DNA from: Streptomyces sp. SID8352
GTDB lineage: Bacteria; Actinomycetota; Actinomycetes; Streptomycetales; Streptomycetaceae
Assembly: GCF_009862265.1 (NCBI RefSeq)
Contig: NZ_WWGX01000043.1
Coordinates: 122,277-186,276, forward strand
Reading direction: 5' to 3'
Length of the DNA stretch: 64,000 nt
Positions 1-8,216 of the stretch are shown here, in pieces. How positions within the stretch are numbered: the stretch's first letter is position 1; each line of letters opens with the position of its first letter. Both the position numbers and the translations under genes were made by a program. A model generated the notes under the pieces. That model was not told where the DNA came from. It ran no database searches and worked only from the letters and a program-made list of their open reading frames with translations.

Positions 1-96
1 CCCGGGGCCGTGCCCGGGGCCGTGCCCGGGGCCGTGCCCGGGGCCGTGCCCGGGGCCGTGCCCGGGGCCGTGCCCGGGGCCGTGCCCGGGGCCGTA
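1..96. repeat. 12-bp tandem repeat, eight copies
   Basis: Eight exact copies of a 12-bp unit (CCCGGGGCCGTG) start at the window edge and end 8 bp before the bioD stop codon, which lies at 104-106 on the minus strand. The array may continue to the left. It lies in the 3' flank of the biotin operon. A 12-bp unit keeps a reading frame, but no gene is recognised in it; the long frame crossing it is a low-complexity Pro/Ala/Arg shadow. Confidence 0.9.
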
Positions 97-103
97 CGCC
101 GGG

Positions 104-820
104 TCAGGCGCCCTCCCGGGCCCGGAAGGCGTCCGCGTCCCACGTGCCGCGCAGGGCGGGAGCCAGCCACTCCGGGGCCGCCGTGCGGAAGGCGCCCGGG
201 TCGAGCCCGCCCGCCCCGGCGGGTACGGCGCCCAGCAGCGGTGCCCCCGCGACCTCCGGCAGATCCGCCAGGTTGCAGCGGGAGGCCAGGTCCGGGGTGC
301 CGGGCCAGCTCCCGATCACCACGCCCGGCAGCCGCAGCCCCCGGGTCCGCAGCTCCCGCGCCGTCAGCTCCGTCGTGTTCAGGGTGCCGAGCCCGGCCGA
401 CGCCACCACCAGTACCGGCGCGGCCAGCGCCCCGGCGGCGTCCGCCAGGGTGCCCCCGGCGTCGTCGAAGCGGACCAGCAGCCCGCCCGCACCCTCCACC
501 AGCACCAGATCGTGCTCCGCGGCCAGCCTGTCCGCGGCCTCGGCCACCTCCCACGGACGCACCGGCGCCCGCCCGGCCCGCCGCGCCGCCGTGCCCGGGG
601 CCAGCGGTTCCGGGTAGCGGGCGACCTCGGCCACCGTCACCGCCCCGGCCAGCCGGGCGGCCTCCAGGGCGTCCCCCGGCTCGTCCGGCGCCACCCCGGT
701 CTGCGCGGCCTTGAGCACGGCCACCGACTCCCCGGCGGCCAGCGCCGCCGCGGCGACGGCGGCGGTCACGACCGTCTTGCCGACCTCCGTGCCCGTGCCC
801 GTGATCACCAGTACCGGCAT
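104..820 (-). CDS. bioD: Dethiobiotin synthetase BioD
   Basis: ATP-dependent carboxylation of 7,8-diaminopelargonate to dethiobiotin, the third step of the biotin ring pathway, in the cytosol. The 238-residue protein opens with the P-loop GTGTEVGKT at residues 8-16, and the second nucleotide-loop motif EGAGG follows near residue 108, as in the family; length is normal. The ATG lies one base after the bioA stop codon, so the two are probably translationally coupled. It is the last gene of the bioB-bioA-bioD transcript on the minus strand. Confidence 0.95.
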   Translation of the reverse strand: MPVLVITGTGTEVGKTVVTAAVAAAALAAGESVAVLKAAQTGVAPDEPGDALEAARLAGAVTVAEVARYPEPLAPGTAARRAGRAPVRPWEVAEAADRLAAEHDLVLVEGAGGLLVRFDDAGGTLADAAGALAAPVLVVASAGLGTLNTTELTARELRTRGLRLPGVVIGSWPGTPDLASRCNLADLPEVAGAPLLGAVPAGAGGLDPGAFRTAAPEWLAPALRGTWDADAFRAREGA

Positions 821-821
821 G

Positions 822-2108
822 TCATCCCTCCCGGGCCGCCGCGCGGACCGCCGAGGCGATCCGCGCCACGTCCGTGTCGCCCGTGACGTACGGCGGCATG
901 GTGTAGATCAGGTCCCGGAACGGCCGCAGCCACACGCCCTCGCGCACCGCCGCGGCCGTGGCCGCCGCCATGTCCACGGGGTGGTCGAGCTGCACCACCC
1001 CGATCGCGCCCAGCACCCGCACGTCCCGCACCCCGGGCAGTCCGGCGGCCGGTGCCAGCCCGTCGCGCAGTCCCGCCTCGATGCGCTTGACCTCGGCGAG
1101 CCAGTCCTGGCCGAGCAGCAGCCCGATCGAGGCGCAGGCCACGGCCGCGGCCAGCGGATTGCCCATGAACGTCGGCCCGTGCGCCAGCACCGGCACCTCG
1201 CCCCGCGAGATGCCCTCGGCCACCCGCGAGGTGCACAGCGTGGCCGCCATCGTGAGGTACCCGCCGGTCAGCGCCTTGCCGACGCACATCACGTCCGGCG
1301 TCACCGCCGCGTGCCCGGCCGCGAACAGGGCGCCGGTGCGGCCGAACCCGGTGGCGATCTCGTCGAGGACCAGCAGCACGCCGTGCGCGTCGCAGGCCTC
1401 CCGCAGCACCCGCAGATACGCGGGGGAGTGGAACCGCATCCCGCCCGCGCCCTGCACCACCGGCTCGACGATCACCGCCGCCAGCTCGTCGGCGTGCCGC
1501 TCGACCGTCGCCCGAAGGTGCTCGGCGTACGCCTCCTCGAACCGCTCGGGCGGGGCGTCCGCGAAGACCTGCCGGGGCAGCGCCCCGCTCCACAGCTCGT
1601 GCATCCCGCCCTCGGGGTCGCACACCGACATCGGCTGCCAGGTGTCGCCGTGGTAGCCGCCGCGCCAGGTCATCAGGCGGCGCTTGGCGGGGCGGCCGAG
1701 CGAACGCCAGTACTGCAGGCACATCTTGACGGCGACCTCGACCGAAACCGACCCGGAGTCCGCGAGGAAGACGTGCTCCAGGCCGTCGGGCGAGATGTCG
1801 ACGAGCAGCTTCGCCAGCCGCACGGCGGGCTCATGGGTGAGCCCGCCGAACATCACGTGGCTCATCCGCTCCAGCTGCTCGCGGACGGCCTCGTTGAGCA
1901 CCGGGTGGTTGTAGCCGTGGATCGCCGACCACCAGGAGGACATGCCGTCGACCAGTTCCCCGGAGCCGTCGGCCGGGCGCAGCCGGACCCCGCTCGCCGA
2001 CTCCACGACGAGCGGGTCCTGCCGTCCGGGCATCGGACCGTACGGGTGCCACACGTGCCGCCGGTCCAGGTCCAGCAGTTCGGCCACCGTCGAAGCGTGC
2101 TCAGGCAT
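822..2108 (-). CDS. bioA: Adenosylmethionine-8-amino-7-oxononanoate aminotransferase BioA
   Basis: PLP-dependent transamination of KAPA to DAPA with S-adenosylmethionine as amino donor. The 428-residue product begins MPEHAST and soon shows the HVWHPYGPM substrate segment (about residues 19-27). DEIATGFGRTG supplies the PLP-binding Asp, and the Schiff-base Lys lies in VGKALTGGY. The open frame continues upstream, but that part is a shadow of the bioB tail; the ATG at 2108 overlaps the end of bioB by 8 nt, as expected for coupled genes, and gives the family length. Confidence 0.95.
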   Translation of the reverse strand: MPEHASTVAELLDLDRRHVWHPYGPMPGRQDPLVVESASGVRLRPADGSGELVDGMSSWWSAIHGYNHPVLNEAVREQLERMSHVMFGGLTHEPAVRLAKLLVDISPDGLEHVFLADSGSVSVEVAVKMCLQYWRSLGRPAKRRLMTWRGGYHGDTWQPMSVCDPEGGMHELWSGALPRQVFADAPPERFEEAYAEHLRATVERHADELAAVIVEPVVQGAGGMRFHSPAYLRVLREACDAHGVLLVLDEIATGFGRTGALFAAGHAAVTPDVMCVGKALTGGYLTMAATLCTSRVAEGISRGEVPVLAHGPTFMGNPLAAAVACASIGLLLGQDWLAEVKRIEAGLRDGLAPAAGLPGVRDVRVLGAIGVVQLDHPVDMAAATAAAVREGVWLRPFRDLIYTMPPYVTGDTDVARIASAVRAAAREG

Positions 2109-3462
2109 TGGGCGCGAGGTCCGTCCCGGCGCCTCGGCGGCGCACCGCGACCAGATCGGGACGCGGTGCGGCGGCCGGACCCGCGGCGGTCTCCGGACCG
2201 GACCCGGCCGCCCCGCCCTCGCCCGCCCCGCCCTCGCTCGTCCCGGGCGCCGCGCCGTCGGCGGCCCCCGGAGCCGCCGCGGAGGCCGACGACCTGGCCG
2301 ACGAGGGGGCCGTCCCGTAGATCCCGTGCCCCTCGCGCCCGCCGTCCGCGCCGTGCGGCCCGCAGGCCCCCTCGCCCCCACCACCGGAGCCGCAGGCCCC
2401 CGCTCCGCCGTGCCCTCCGCAGCCCCCGGCGCCCTCCGGCGCCCCGTGGCCGCCGGCCACCCGGTGCTCCGGCAGGGTCACCCGGTCGGTGCCCTCGACC
2501 TCGAACCCGGCGTCCGCGATCATCTCCAGGTCGGCCCGGCCCGCCTGGCCCTCACTGGTGAGGTAGTCCCCGAGGAAGACGGAGTTGGCCAGGTGCAGCG
2601 CCAGCGGCTGCATCGTCCGCAGATGGACCTCGCGCCCGCCCGCGATGCGCACCTCGACGTCCGGGCAGACGAACCGGGTCATGGCGAGGATCCGCAGGCA
2701 GCGCTGGGGGGTGAGGTTCCACTCCTTGGCCAGCGGCGTCCCCTCGAACGGGATCAGGAAGTTGACCGGCACCGAGTCCGGGTCCAGCTCGCGCAGCGAG
2801 AACACCACGTCGACGAGGTCCGCGTCGCTCTCGCCCATGCCCGCGATCAGCCCCGAGCAGGCGGACAGCCCGGCCGCGTGCGCCTTGCGCACCGTGTCCA
2901 CCCGGTCGGCGTACGTGTGGGTCGTCGTGATGTCCCCGTACGTCGCCTCGGAGGTGTTCAGGTTGTGGTTGTAGGCGTCGGCGCCCGCCTCGCGCAGCCG
3001 CTCCGCCTGGCCGTCCGAGAGCAGGCCGAGGCAGGCGCACACCTCGACGCCCTCGTTGCCCTCCTTGATGGCCCGGATGGTCTCGGAGACCCGCTCCACG
3101 TCCCGGTCGGTCGGGCCGCGCCCGCTGGCCACCAGGCACACCCTCTTGGCCCCGCCCGCCACTCCCGCGGCGGCGGCGTCGGACGCCTGGCCGGGTTTGA
3201 GCCAGGTGTACTTGAGGATGCCGGCCCGGGAACCGAGCCGCTGCGAGCAGTACGAGCAGTCCTCGGGGCACAGGCCCGACTTGAGGTTGACCAGATAGTT
3301 GAGTTTCACCCGTCGGCCGAACCAGTGCCGCCGCACTCTGCCGGCCGCGGCCACCACGTCCAGCAGGTCGTCGTCGGAAGTCGCGAGGACGGCCAGCGCC
3401 TCCTCGCGGGTCGGCGGCTCGCGCCGAAGTCCCTTGTCCACCAGCGTGTTCAGCAGGTCCAT
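2101..3462 (-). CDS. bioB: Biotin synthase BioB with long Gly/Ala/Cys-rich C-terminal tail
   Basis: Radical SAM enzyme inserting sulfur into dethiobiotin to make biotin. The cluster motif CPEDCSYC lies near residues 63-70 and is followed by the YCSQR segment. The ATG at 3462 (MDLLNTLVDKG) has an AGGACAGGA ribosome site; an upstream in-frame start would run into the promoter region. The catalytic part ends around residue 340. Another roughly 115 residues of Gly, Ala, Ser and Pro follow, with clustered Cys-Gly and His-Gly pairs (for example GGCGGHGG, GACGSGG). E. coli BioB lacks such a tail. It may be disordered or metal-binding; this is inference. Confidence 0.94.
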   Translation of the reverse strand: MDLLNTLVDKGLRREPPTREEALAVLATSDDDLLDVVAAAGRVRRHWFGRRVKLNYLVNLKSGLCPEDCSYCSQRLGSRAGILKYTWLKPGQASDAAAAGVAGGAKRVCLVASGRGPTDRDVERVSETIRAIKEGNEGVEVCACLGLLSDGQAERLREAGADAYNHNLNTSEATYGDITTTHTYADRVDTVRKAHAAGLSACSGLIAGMGESDADLVDVVFSLRELDPDSVPVNFLIPFEGTPLAKEWNLTPQRCLRILAMTRFVCPDVEVRIAGGREVHLRTMQPLALHLANSVFLGDYLTSEGQAGRADLEMIADAGFEVEGTDRVTLPEHRVAGGHGAPEGAGGCGGHGGAGACGSGGGGEGACGPHGADGGREGHGIYGTAPSSARSSASAAAPGAADGAAPGTSEGGAGEGGAAGSGPETAAGPAAAPRPDLVAVRRRGAGTDLAPNA

Positions 3463-3530
3463 GGGAACTGATCCTGTCCTACGCGGAGGCTCCGGGCCAA
3501 GGAGGCTTCGCACAACAGTGGCCGATCGAC

Positions 3531-3584
3531 GTGTGGGTATGACCACACCTCGTACGGGTGAACGGACGGCTAGGGTCTGTTCAC
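3531..3584. promoter_or_regulatory. Candidate operators between divergent bioB and bioF
   Basis: The 152-bp gap between the two divergent biotin genes holds two inverted repeats: GTGTGG-N6-CCACAC (3531-3548) and GTGAAC-N15-GTTCAC (3558-3584), both exact. The TGAAC/GTTCA half-sites resemble those reported for BioQ-type TetR biotin repressors of actinobacteria, though with wider spacing. No biotin repressor gene is in the window. Which factor binds here is inference. Confidence 0.45.
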
Positions 3585-3614
3585 TGCCTACAAAACCCCT
3601 GCGGAGGACGGCCC

Positions 3615-4742
3615 ATGGCGTTCGGCTGGATCGACGAGGCGGCGGAGCGGCGCGCCCGGGCCGGACTGACCAGGACCCTGCGCCCGCGCCCCGCCGACTC
3701 GCCGCTGCTGGACCTGGCGAGCAACGACTACCTCGGCCTCGCCCGGCACCCGGAGGTCACCGGGGCCGCGGCCCGCGCCGCGGCGGTCTGGGGCGCCGGT
3801 GCCACCGGCTCCCGCCTGGTCACCGGCACCACCGAGCTGCACGCCGAACTGGAGCGCGAACTGGCCGCGTTCTGCGGCTTCGAGGCGGCCCTGGTCCTCT
3901 CCTCCGGCTACGCGGCCAACCTCGCCGCGGTCACCGCGCTGGCCCCGCACGGCAGCCTCCTCGTCTCCGACGCCGGCAACCACGCCTCGCTGATCGACGG
4001 CTGCCGCCTCGCCCGGGGCGCCACCCAGGTCGTGGGGCACGCCGACCCCGAGGCCGTGGCCAAGGCCCTCGGCACCCATGGAGGCCCGGCCGTCGCCGTG
4101 TCCGACACGGTCTTCTCGGTCGACGGAGACGCCGCGCCGGTCGCCGCCCTCGCCGCGGCCTGCCGGGAGCACGGCGCCGGGCTGATCCTGGACGACGCCC
4201 ACGGCCTCGGGGTGCTGGGTCCGGGAGGGCGGGGCGCGGTCCGCGCGGCGGGGCTCGCGGGCGCCGACGACGTCGTCGCGACTGTCACCCTCTCCAAGTC
4301 GCTCGGCAGTCAGGGCGGCGCCGTGCTGGGCCCGGCGCGGGTGATCGGCCATCTGGTCAACACGGCCCGGACGTTCATCTTCGACACCGGGCTCGCCCCC
4401 GCCGCGGCCGGGGCGGCCCTCGGCGCGCTGCGCCTGCTGCGCCGCGAGCCGTGGCGGGCCGAGCGGGCGCGGGAGGTGGCGGCCGGGCTGCACGCGCGGC
4501 TGACCGCCGCGGGTCTGGACGCGGTGCGTCCGGACGCCGCGGTGGTCTCCGTGCGTGCTCCCTCCCCGGAGGAGGCCGCGCGGTGGTCGGCCGACTGCCG
4601 TACGGCCGGCCTGGCCGTGGGGTGCTTCCGCCCTCCGTCCGTGCCCGATGGCATCTCGCGGCTCAGGCTGACCGCACGCGCGGACCTCTCCGGGGATCTG
4701 GTCGACCGTGCCGTACGGGTGATCAGCGAGACGCGGCCGTGA
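3615..4742 (+). CDS. bioF: 8-amino-7-oxononanoate synthase BioF
   Basis: PLP enzyme condensing pimeloyl-CoA or pimeloyl-ACP with alanine to give KAPA, the first dedicated step of ring assembly. The 375-residue protein starts MAFGWIDEAAE with a GGAGGA ribosome site 12 bases upstream. It shows the cofactor motif DDAHGLGVLG, and the PLP Lys lies in TLSKSLGSQGG. It is transcribed away from bioB. A longer in-frame start at 3558 would lie inside the putative operator, so it was not chosen. Confidence 0.95.
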   Translation: MAFGWIDEAAERRARAGLTRTLRPRPADSPLLDLASNDYLGLARHPEVTGAAARAAAVWGAGATGSRLVTGTTELHAELERELAAFCGFEAALVLSSGYAANLAAVTALAPHGSLLVSDAGNHASLIDGCRLARGATQVVGHADPEAVAKALGTHGGPAVAVSDTVFSVDGDAAPVAALAAACREHGAGLILDDAHGLGVLGPGGRGAVRAAGLAGADDVVATVTLSKSLGSQGGAVLGPARVIGHLVNTARTFIFDTGLAPAAAGAALGALRLLRREPWRAERAREVAAGLHARLTAAGLDAVRPDAAVVSVRAPSPEEAARWSADCRTAGLAVGCFRPPSVPDGISRLRLTARADLSGDLVDRAVRVISETRP

Positions 4743-4810
4743 GTCGGCGGAGCACGGTCGTGCGTCGCGTGGTGCCCGTACGCGGTGCGTGATGCGGGAT
4801 CGCGGCCGGG

Positions 4811-5053
4811 TCAGCCCCGGTGGACCGCGGCGGTGAACGTCGACCAGCTCACGGGGGAGAAGAGCAGGGCGGGTCCGGCCGGGTCCTTGGAGTCGCGCAC
4901 GGCGAGCCGTCCGGCCCAGGGGCCGGCCGACGGTCGTGCCGTCTCCACGCAGTTGTTGGCTCCGGTGCTGTAACTGCTGCGCAGCCACCGGACCTCGTGC
5001 AGATCGGTACTGGCGGGAACACTCCGGGTGAGTGGGGACATGGTGCCTGACAT
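4811..5053 (-). CDS. DUF397 small regulatory partner
   Basis: An 80-residue protein with the DUF397 pattern: a WLRSSYSTGANNCVE segment in the middle, then VRDSKDP and FSPVSWSTF near the end. DUF397 proteins normally sit beside XRE regulators with a DUF5753 domain and are thought to modulate them, as in the Streptomyces WhiJ and AbaA-type loci. The start at 5053 follows an AAGGAGG site; a second ATG four codons later is possible. The stop of the upstream XRE gene lies 9 bases before this start, so the two are one transcript. Confidence 0.88.
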   Translation of the reverse strand: MSGTMSPLTRSVPASTDLHEVRWLRSSYSTGANNCVETARPSAGPWAGRLAVRDSKDPAGPALLFSPVSWSTFTAAVHRG

Positions 5054-5062
5054 GGTGCCTCC

Positions 5063-5923
5063 TTACGCGCCGGCCGCGGTCGCGGCAATGAAGTCCAACG
5101 ATTCCTCGGGCGAAAGGGCATGGAGCAGAAGGGCGTTGAAGGCCTCGGTGTAGGCCTCCAGGTCTTCTTTCCGTTCGAGGTAGAGGCTACTCGTCAAGTG
5201 GTCGAGAACTACTACGTCAAGATCGGACGTGGTCGAAAACGACAGGATGACGAAAGGCCCGGTGACGCCGATGTGTGCCCCGGCGGCGAACGGCAGCACG
5301 CGCAGCCGGACCTGCGGCAGTCGCGCCGCCTCCACCAGCCGCTCCAGCTGGCGGGCCATCACGCCCGGTCCGCCGACCTCCCGCCGCAGCACCGCCTCGT
5401 CCAGCACCGCGTTCAGCCGCAGCGGCGGACTCGCGCGCAGCACGTCCTGCCGGGCCAGCCGGACCGCGACGAGGGCGTCCAGCCGCTCCTCGGGCAGCGC
5501 CTCCACCGCCGCGCGGGTCACCGCGCGGGCGTACTCCGGCGTCTGGAGCAGGCCCGGGACCACCGTGGTCTCCAGTGTGCGCATCGCCGTGGCCTGCGAC
5601 TCCAGGCTGATGAAGTCCCGGTAGGTGGGCGGCAGTACACCGCGGTAGGCGTGCCACCAGTGCTCCCGGCCCACCGCGTTGTCGGAACCGGCCAGCACCA
5701 CCAGCAGCTCCCGCAACTGGGTGTCGTGCACCCCGTAGGCGTCCAGCAGGAGCCGCACGTCGGGCGGCTTGACCCCGCTGGTGCCGGTCTCGATCCGGCT
5801 GACCTTCGACTGGTGCCAGCCCACCAGCCGGGCCGCCTCACCACTGGTGATCCCCGCCGCCGTGCGCAGGGCGCGCAACTCCGCGCCCAGCTTGCGGCGG
5901 CGCACCACGGGACCGTGCTGCAT
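5063..5923 (-). CDS. XRE-family regulator with DUF5753 domain (WhiJ-like)
   Basis: DNA-binding regulator of 286 residues. The N-terminal helix-turn-helix (about residues 10-65, with WHQSKVSRIETG as recognition region) is followed by a DUF5753 domain (about 95-275) containing the typical LLQTPEYARA segment. Such proteins pair with a DUF397 partner and a kinase-like ATPase and act on Streptomyces development or antibiotic production. Here the partner is downstream and the ATPase is divergent upstream. Target genes cannot be read from the sequence, but the AT-rich palindrome upstream is a candidate autoregulatory site. Confidence 0.88.
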   Translation of the reverse strand: MQHGPVVRRRKLGAELRALRTAAGITSGEAARLVGWHQSKVSRIETGTSGVKPPDVRLLLDAYGVHDTQLRELLVVLAGSDNAVGREHWWHAYRGVLPPTYRDFISLESQATAMRTLETTVVPGLLQTPEYARAVTRAAVEALPEERLDALVAVRLARQDVLRASPPLRLNAVLDEAVLRREVGGPGVMARQLERLVEAARLPQVRLRVLPFAAGAHIGVTGPFVILSFSTTSDLDVVVLDHLTSSLYLERKEDLEAYTEAFNALLLHALSPEESLDFIAATAAGA

Positions 5924-5996
5924 GGGTCACTCCCTTACTCCCCACGAGCCGCCCGAATACGGTCCGCCGTCGCGGAGTTCACCGCTTCGAGCGACA

Positions 5997-6010
5997 GATA
6001 TATGCATATC
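5997..6010. promoter_or_regulatory. AT-rich palindrome between XRE regulator and ATPase
   Basis: ATATGCATAT (6000-6009) is a perfect 10-bp palindrome in a tract GATATATGCATATC, very AT-rich for this genome. It lies 74 bp upstream of the XRE start and about 130 bp upstream of the ATPase start, where an operator for the divergent pair would be expected. Binding by the adjacent XRE protein is inference. Confidence 0.4.
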
Positions 6011-6136
6011 CTGGCGGATCGCCCCCTCCGCCGGTGCGGTGATGGCAGTCTGACGGCGAAGCACCAGTCCGGGACCGTACTCGAACCCCACGCTTCATGC
6101 CGGACCGCGGTCCCGCGGGAAAGGGGCGACATCGCC

Positions 6137-6622
6137 ATGGCAGACCATCTGGAAGCATCCGTCACTCTGCCGAGCGAGCCCGCGTCGGTGGCCGTGGCGC
6201 GCACCTACGCGCTCGGCACGCTGGCCGAATGGGGGCTGGCGGCCGACGCCGACGTCGTGGAGGCGGTCCGGCTGATCGTCTCCGAGCTGGCGACCAACGC
6301 GGTGCAGCACACCTCGGGACTGTCGCCCACCTTCACCGTGGACCTCGTGCTGGACCGGCACCAACGGCTGAGCGTCGGCGTCACCGACAGCCACCCGTGC
6401 TTCCCCAAGCGGCTGCGGGCCGCCCCCCAGCAGGACAGCGGACGGGGCATGGTGATCGTCCGCCGGCTGGCGGCGGAGGGCGGTGGGAGGCTGCTGGTCC
6501 GCTCCACGCGCGAGGGCGGCAAGACGGTCCGGGTCGAGCTGCCCCGGCCCCCGCAGGAGCCGTCGGCGGCCGAACCGTTCCCGGTGCCGGTCGCGGCCCC
6601 CCACCAGGGCCGGGGGGACTGA
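6137..6622 (+). CDS. RsbW-like ATP-binding protein (HATPase_c)
   Basis: A 161-residue single-domain GHKL ATPase. The N-box ELATNAVQH (about residues 51-59) and GRGMVIVRRLA (about 100-110) match the anti-sigma/serine-kinase family that Streptomyces carries in many copies; no partner-switch sigma factor is nearby. The ATG at 6137 has AAGGGGCGAC upstream, and the longer open frame before it is the antisense of the XRE gene. Together with the divergent XRE/DUF397 pair it makes the usual WhiJ/AbaA-type trio. The last 30 residues are Pro-rich and probably flexible. Confidence 0.87.
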   Translation: MADHLEASVTLPSEPASVAVARTYALGTLAEWGLAADADVVEAVRLIVSELATNAVQHTSGLSPTFTVDLVLDRHQRLSVGVTDSHPCFPKRLRAAPQQDSGRGMVIVRRLAAEGGGRLLVRSTREGGKTVRVELPRPPQEPSAAEPFPVPVAAPHQGRGD

Positions 6623-7028
6623 GCTGGAGCGGGCCCCCTCCGGGGCCACCGGTCCACCGGGGCGACCGGAGGCCGGGCAGCGCCGCAGGAGTCCGCCGGG
6701 GCCCGGGCCGGAGGCCCCGGAGGGCGCGCATCCGCGAAGCGTCATGCCGGAGGCCCCGGCCAAGGACCCGCCGGAGGCCGGGGCGTCGGCACTCCGGGCA
6801 CCCACGCCGGGGGCGCGGACCGGCGCGTCGGCACCCGGAGCGCCCACGCCGGGCACGCGGGCCCGGCGCACGGGCCCGACGTCCCGGACGGCCCCGTCCC
6901 CCGGCCGGACAGGGCGCCAGGGCCCGGACCAGGGGCGCTCGGAGCACCGAGCCCGGGGCGCCGTCACCCGGGGCACCGGTGGTCCGCCGGACCGTCACCG
7001 GTGCCCGGGACGCCTCACCCCGGTCGCC
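6623..7028. other. 406-bp gap, no gene seen
   Basis: GC-rich sequence between the 3' ends of the convergent ATPase and NlpC/P60 genes. It contains imperfect short repeats of the type CGGCACCCGGAG / CACGCCGGG. All long frames here are low-complexity shadows. No convincing terminator with a T-tract was found. Confidence 0.6.
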
Positions 7029-7502
7029 TCACTTGACCCGGCCGTACCAGACGCTGTTGGTCCAGATCTTCTCCAGCCGCACCACGGCGCCCGTCTTCGG
7101 CGAGTGCCAGATCTTGCCCTGCCCCGCATAGATCCCGACGTGGTAGACGTTCGGGCCCGCGTGGAAGAACACCAGATCGCCCTGCTTGCGGCTGGAGGAG
7201 CTGATGTGACGGGTGCTGTTGTACTGCTGCGCGGCGGTGCGCGGCAGCTTCTTGCCCGCCTTCTTGAACGAGTACTGCGTCAGGCCCGAGCAGTCGAACC
7301 GGCTCGGCCCGGTGGCGCCCCACTGGTACGGGGAGCCCTTCTTGGACGCCGCGACCTGGAGCGCCTTCGTGGCATGGCCGGCCGCGGCGGCCCCAGGGGC
7401 CGCGCCGGGGACCACGATGGCACCGCCGACGGCGGCGATGGTGAGGGCCGAGGCCGTACCGGCACGGGCCATGAGGGACGGGACGCGATTGAGCGCAGTC
7501 AT
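7029..7502 (-). CDS. Secreted NlpC/P60 peptidoglycan hydrolase
   Basis: Secreted cysteine endopeptidase, expected to cut peptide stems of peptidoglycan. The 157-residue precursor has a signal peptide (about residues 1-42, hydrophobic core LTIAAVGGAIVV, Ala-rich cleavage region). A single NlpC/P60 domain follows, with the nucleophile in FDCSG, the catalytic His in YHVGIY and a third polar residue in IWHSPKTG. There is no separate wall-binding domain, so it is a short member. The ATG at 7502 follows GAAGGG; the open frame further upstream is riboswitch sequence, not protein. Expression is probably set by the c-di-AMP riboswitch in its leader. Confidence 0.92.
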   Translation of the reverse strand: MTALNRVPSLMARAGTASALTIAAVGGAIVVPGAAPGAAAAGHATKALQVAASKKGSPYQWGATGPSRFDCSGLTQYSFKKAGKKLPRTAAQQYNSTRHISSSSRKQGDLVFFHAGPNVYHVGIYAGQGKIWHSPKTGAVVRLEKIWTNSVWYGRVK

Positions 7503-7507
7503 GCGCA

Positions 7508-7715
7508 ACCCTTCGTCAGCCGCCTGTGAAGGATGACCTGTCGGATTCGGGCTGGCGAAGTTGCCCGGCCGCGTCTGCGCGGCTTCACCCCAAGGGCTGC
7601 TCGGCCCGGCCGTGGCGCGACCGTACCGGCGACCCGTCGTGCTCGGGTCCTCCACTCCTGCCGATCCACTCCTCGTCGACCGTTCGTCCGGGCGGCGGCA
7701 GGACTCGGCGTCCGC
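7508..7715 (-). ncRNA. c-di-AMP riboswitch (ydaO/yuaA type)
   Basis: Read on the minus strand, the leader contains the conserved ydaO blocks in order: GCCGAGTCCTGCC, GGACGAACGG, GAGGACCC, CTTGGGGTGAAGCCGCGCAG, CCGGGCAACTTCG, CCCGAATCCGACAG and finally GCTGACGAAGGG just before the ATG. In Streptomyces this riboswitch usually precedes wall-hydrolase genes such as NlpC/P60 and Rpf proteins and lowers their expression when c-di-AMP is high. An 8-bp GC hairpin (7724-7742) lies just 5' of the aptamer. Boundaries are approximate. Confidence 0.93.
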
Positions 7716-8216
7716 CCGGACCGCCCCGCCGCTGCGGCGGGGTCTTGTCGTCAGTCACGGATCTTGTCGTACTCAAGTCGGAAAATCCCAGTGGAATCGG
7801 GCCTCTGTGTTGTTACTCACCGCTGACCCGTCCGGGTGTAAGGGGCTGATCCGGCGTCAACCCCGGGCCCTCCCGGCCCCCGCGACCCGCTGCCCGGCCC
7901 GCCTCCGCGCGGGACGCACCGGACGGCCCGGGGCGCAACTCCGGGGGGCCGGAAACCGGGCCGTTCCTACGCCGAAAGGCGGTCCGCCGTTCGGCCCGCC
8001 CCGCCGCCCGGGCGCGTGCCTCCCGTGCGGGCCCGGCTTCCGGCGGCGGACTCCCGGCCTCCGCGCGCAGGCCGGGGTGCGCGGCGCCCCTTCCCGACGA
8101 TCGAACACGATTGTCCATTTATCGGATTGGCAAAGAAGTCCTGCCGCCCCTGTCTGCGGGTGACGCACAGCCGAAAGGATGCCCCTGTTCGTCACCATCC
8201 ATATACGGAGGGCCAG
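7716..8216. other. Divergent promoter region, no gene seen
   Basis: A 501-bp stretch between the riboswitch leader and the aminopeptidase start. The minus-strand promoter for the riboswitch transcript must lie here. An unusually AT-rich patch around 8105-8140 is the likely plus-strand promoter area. Frames in between look like GC-rich shadows. Confidence 0.55.
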
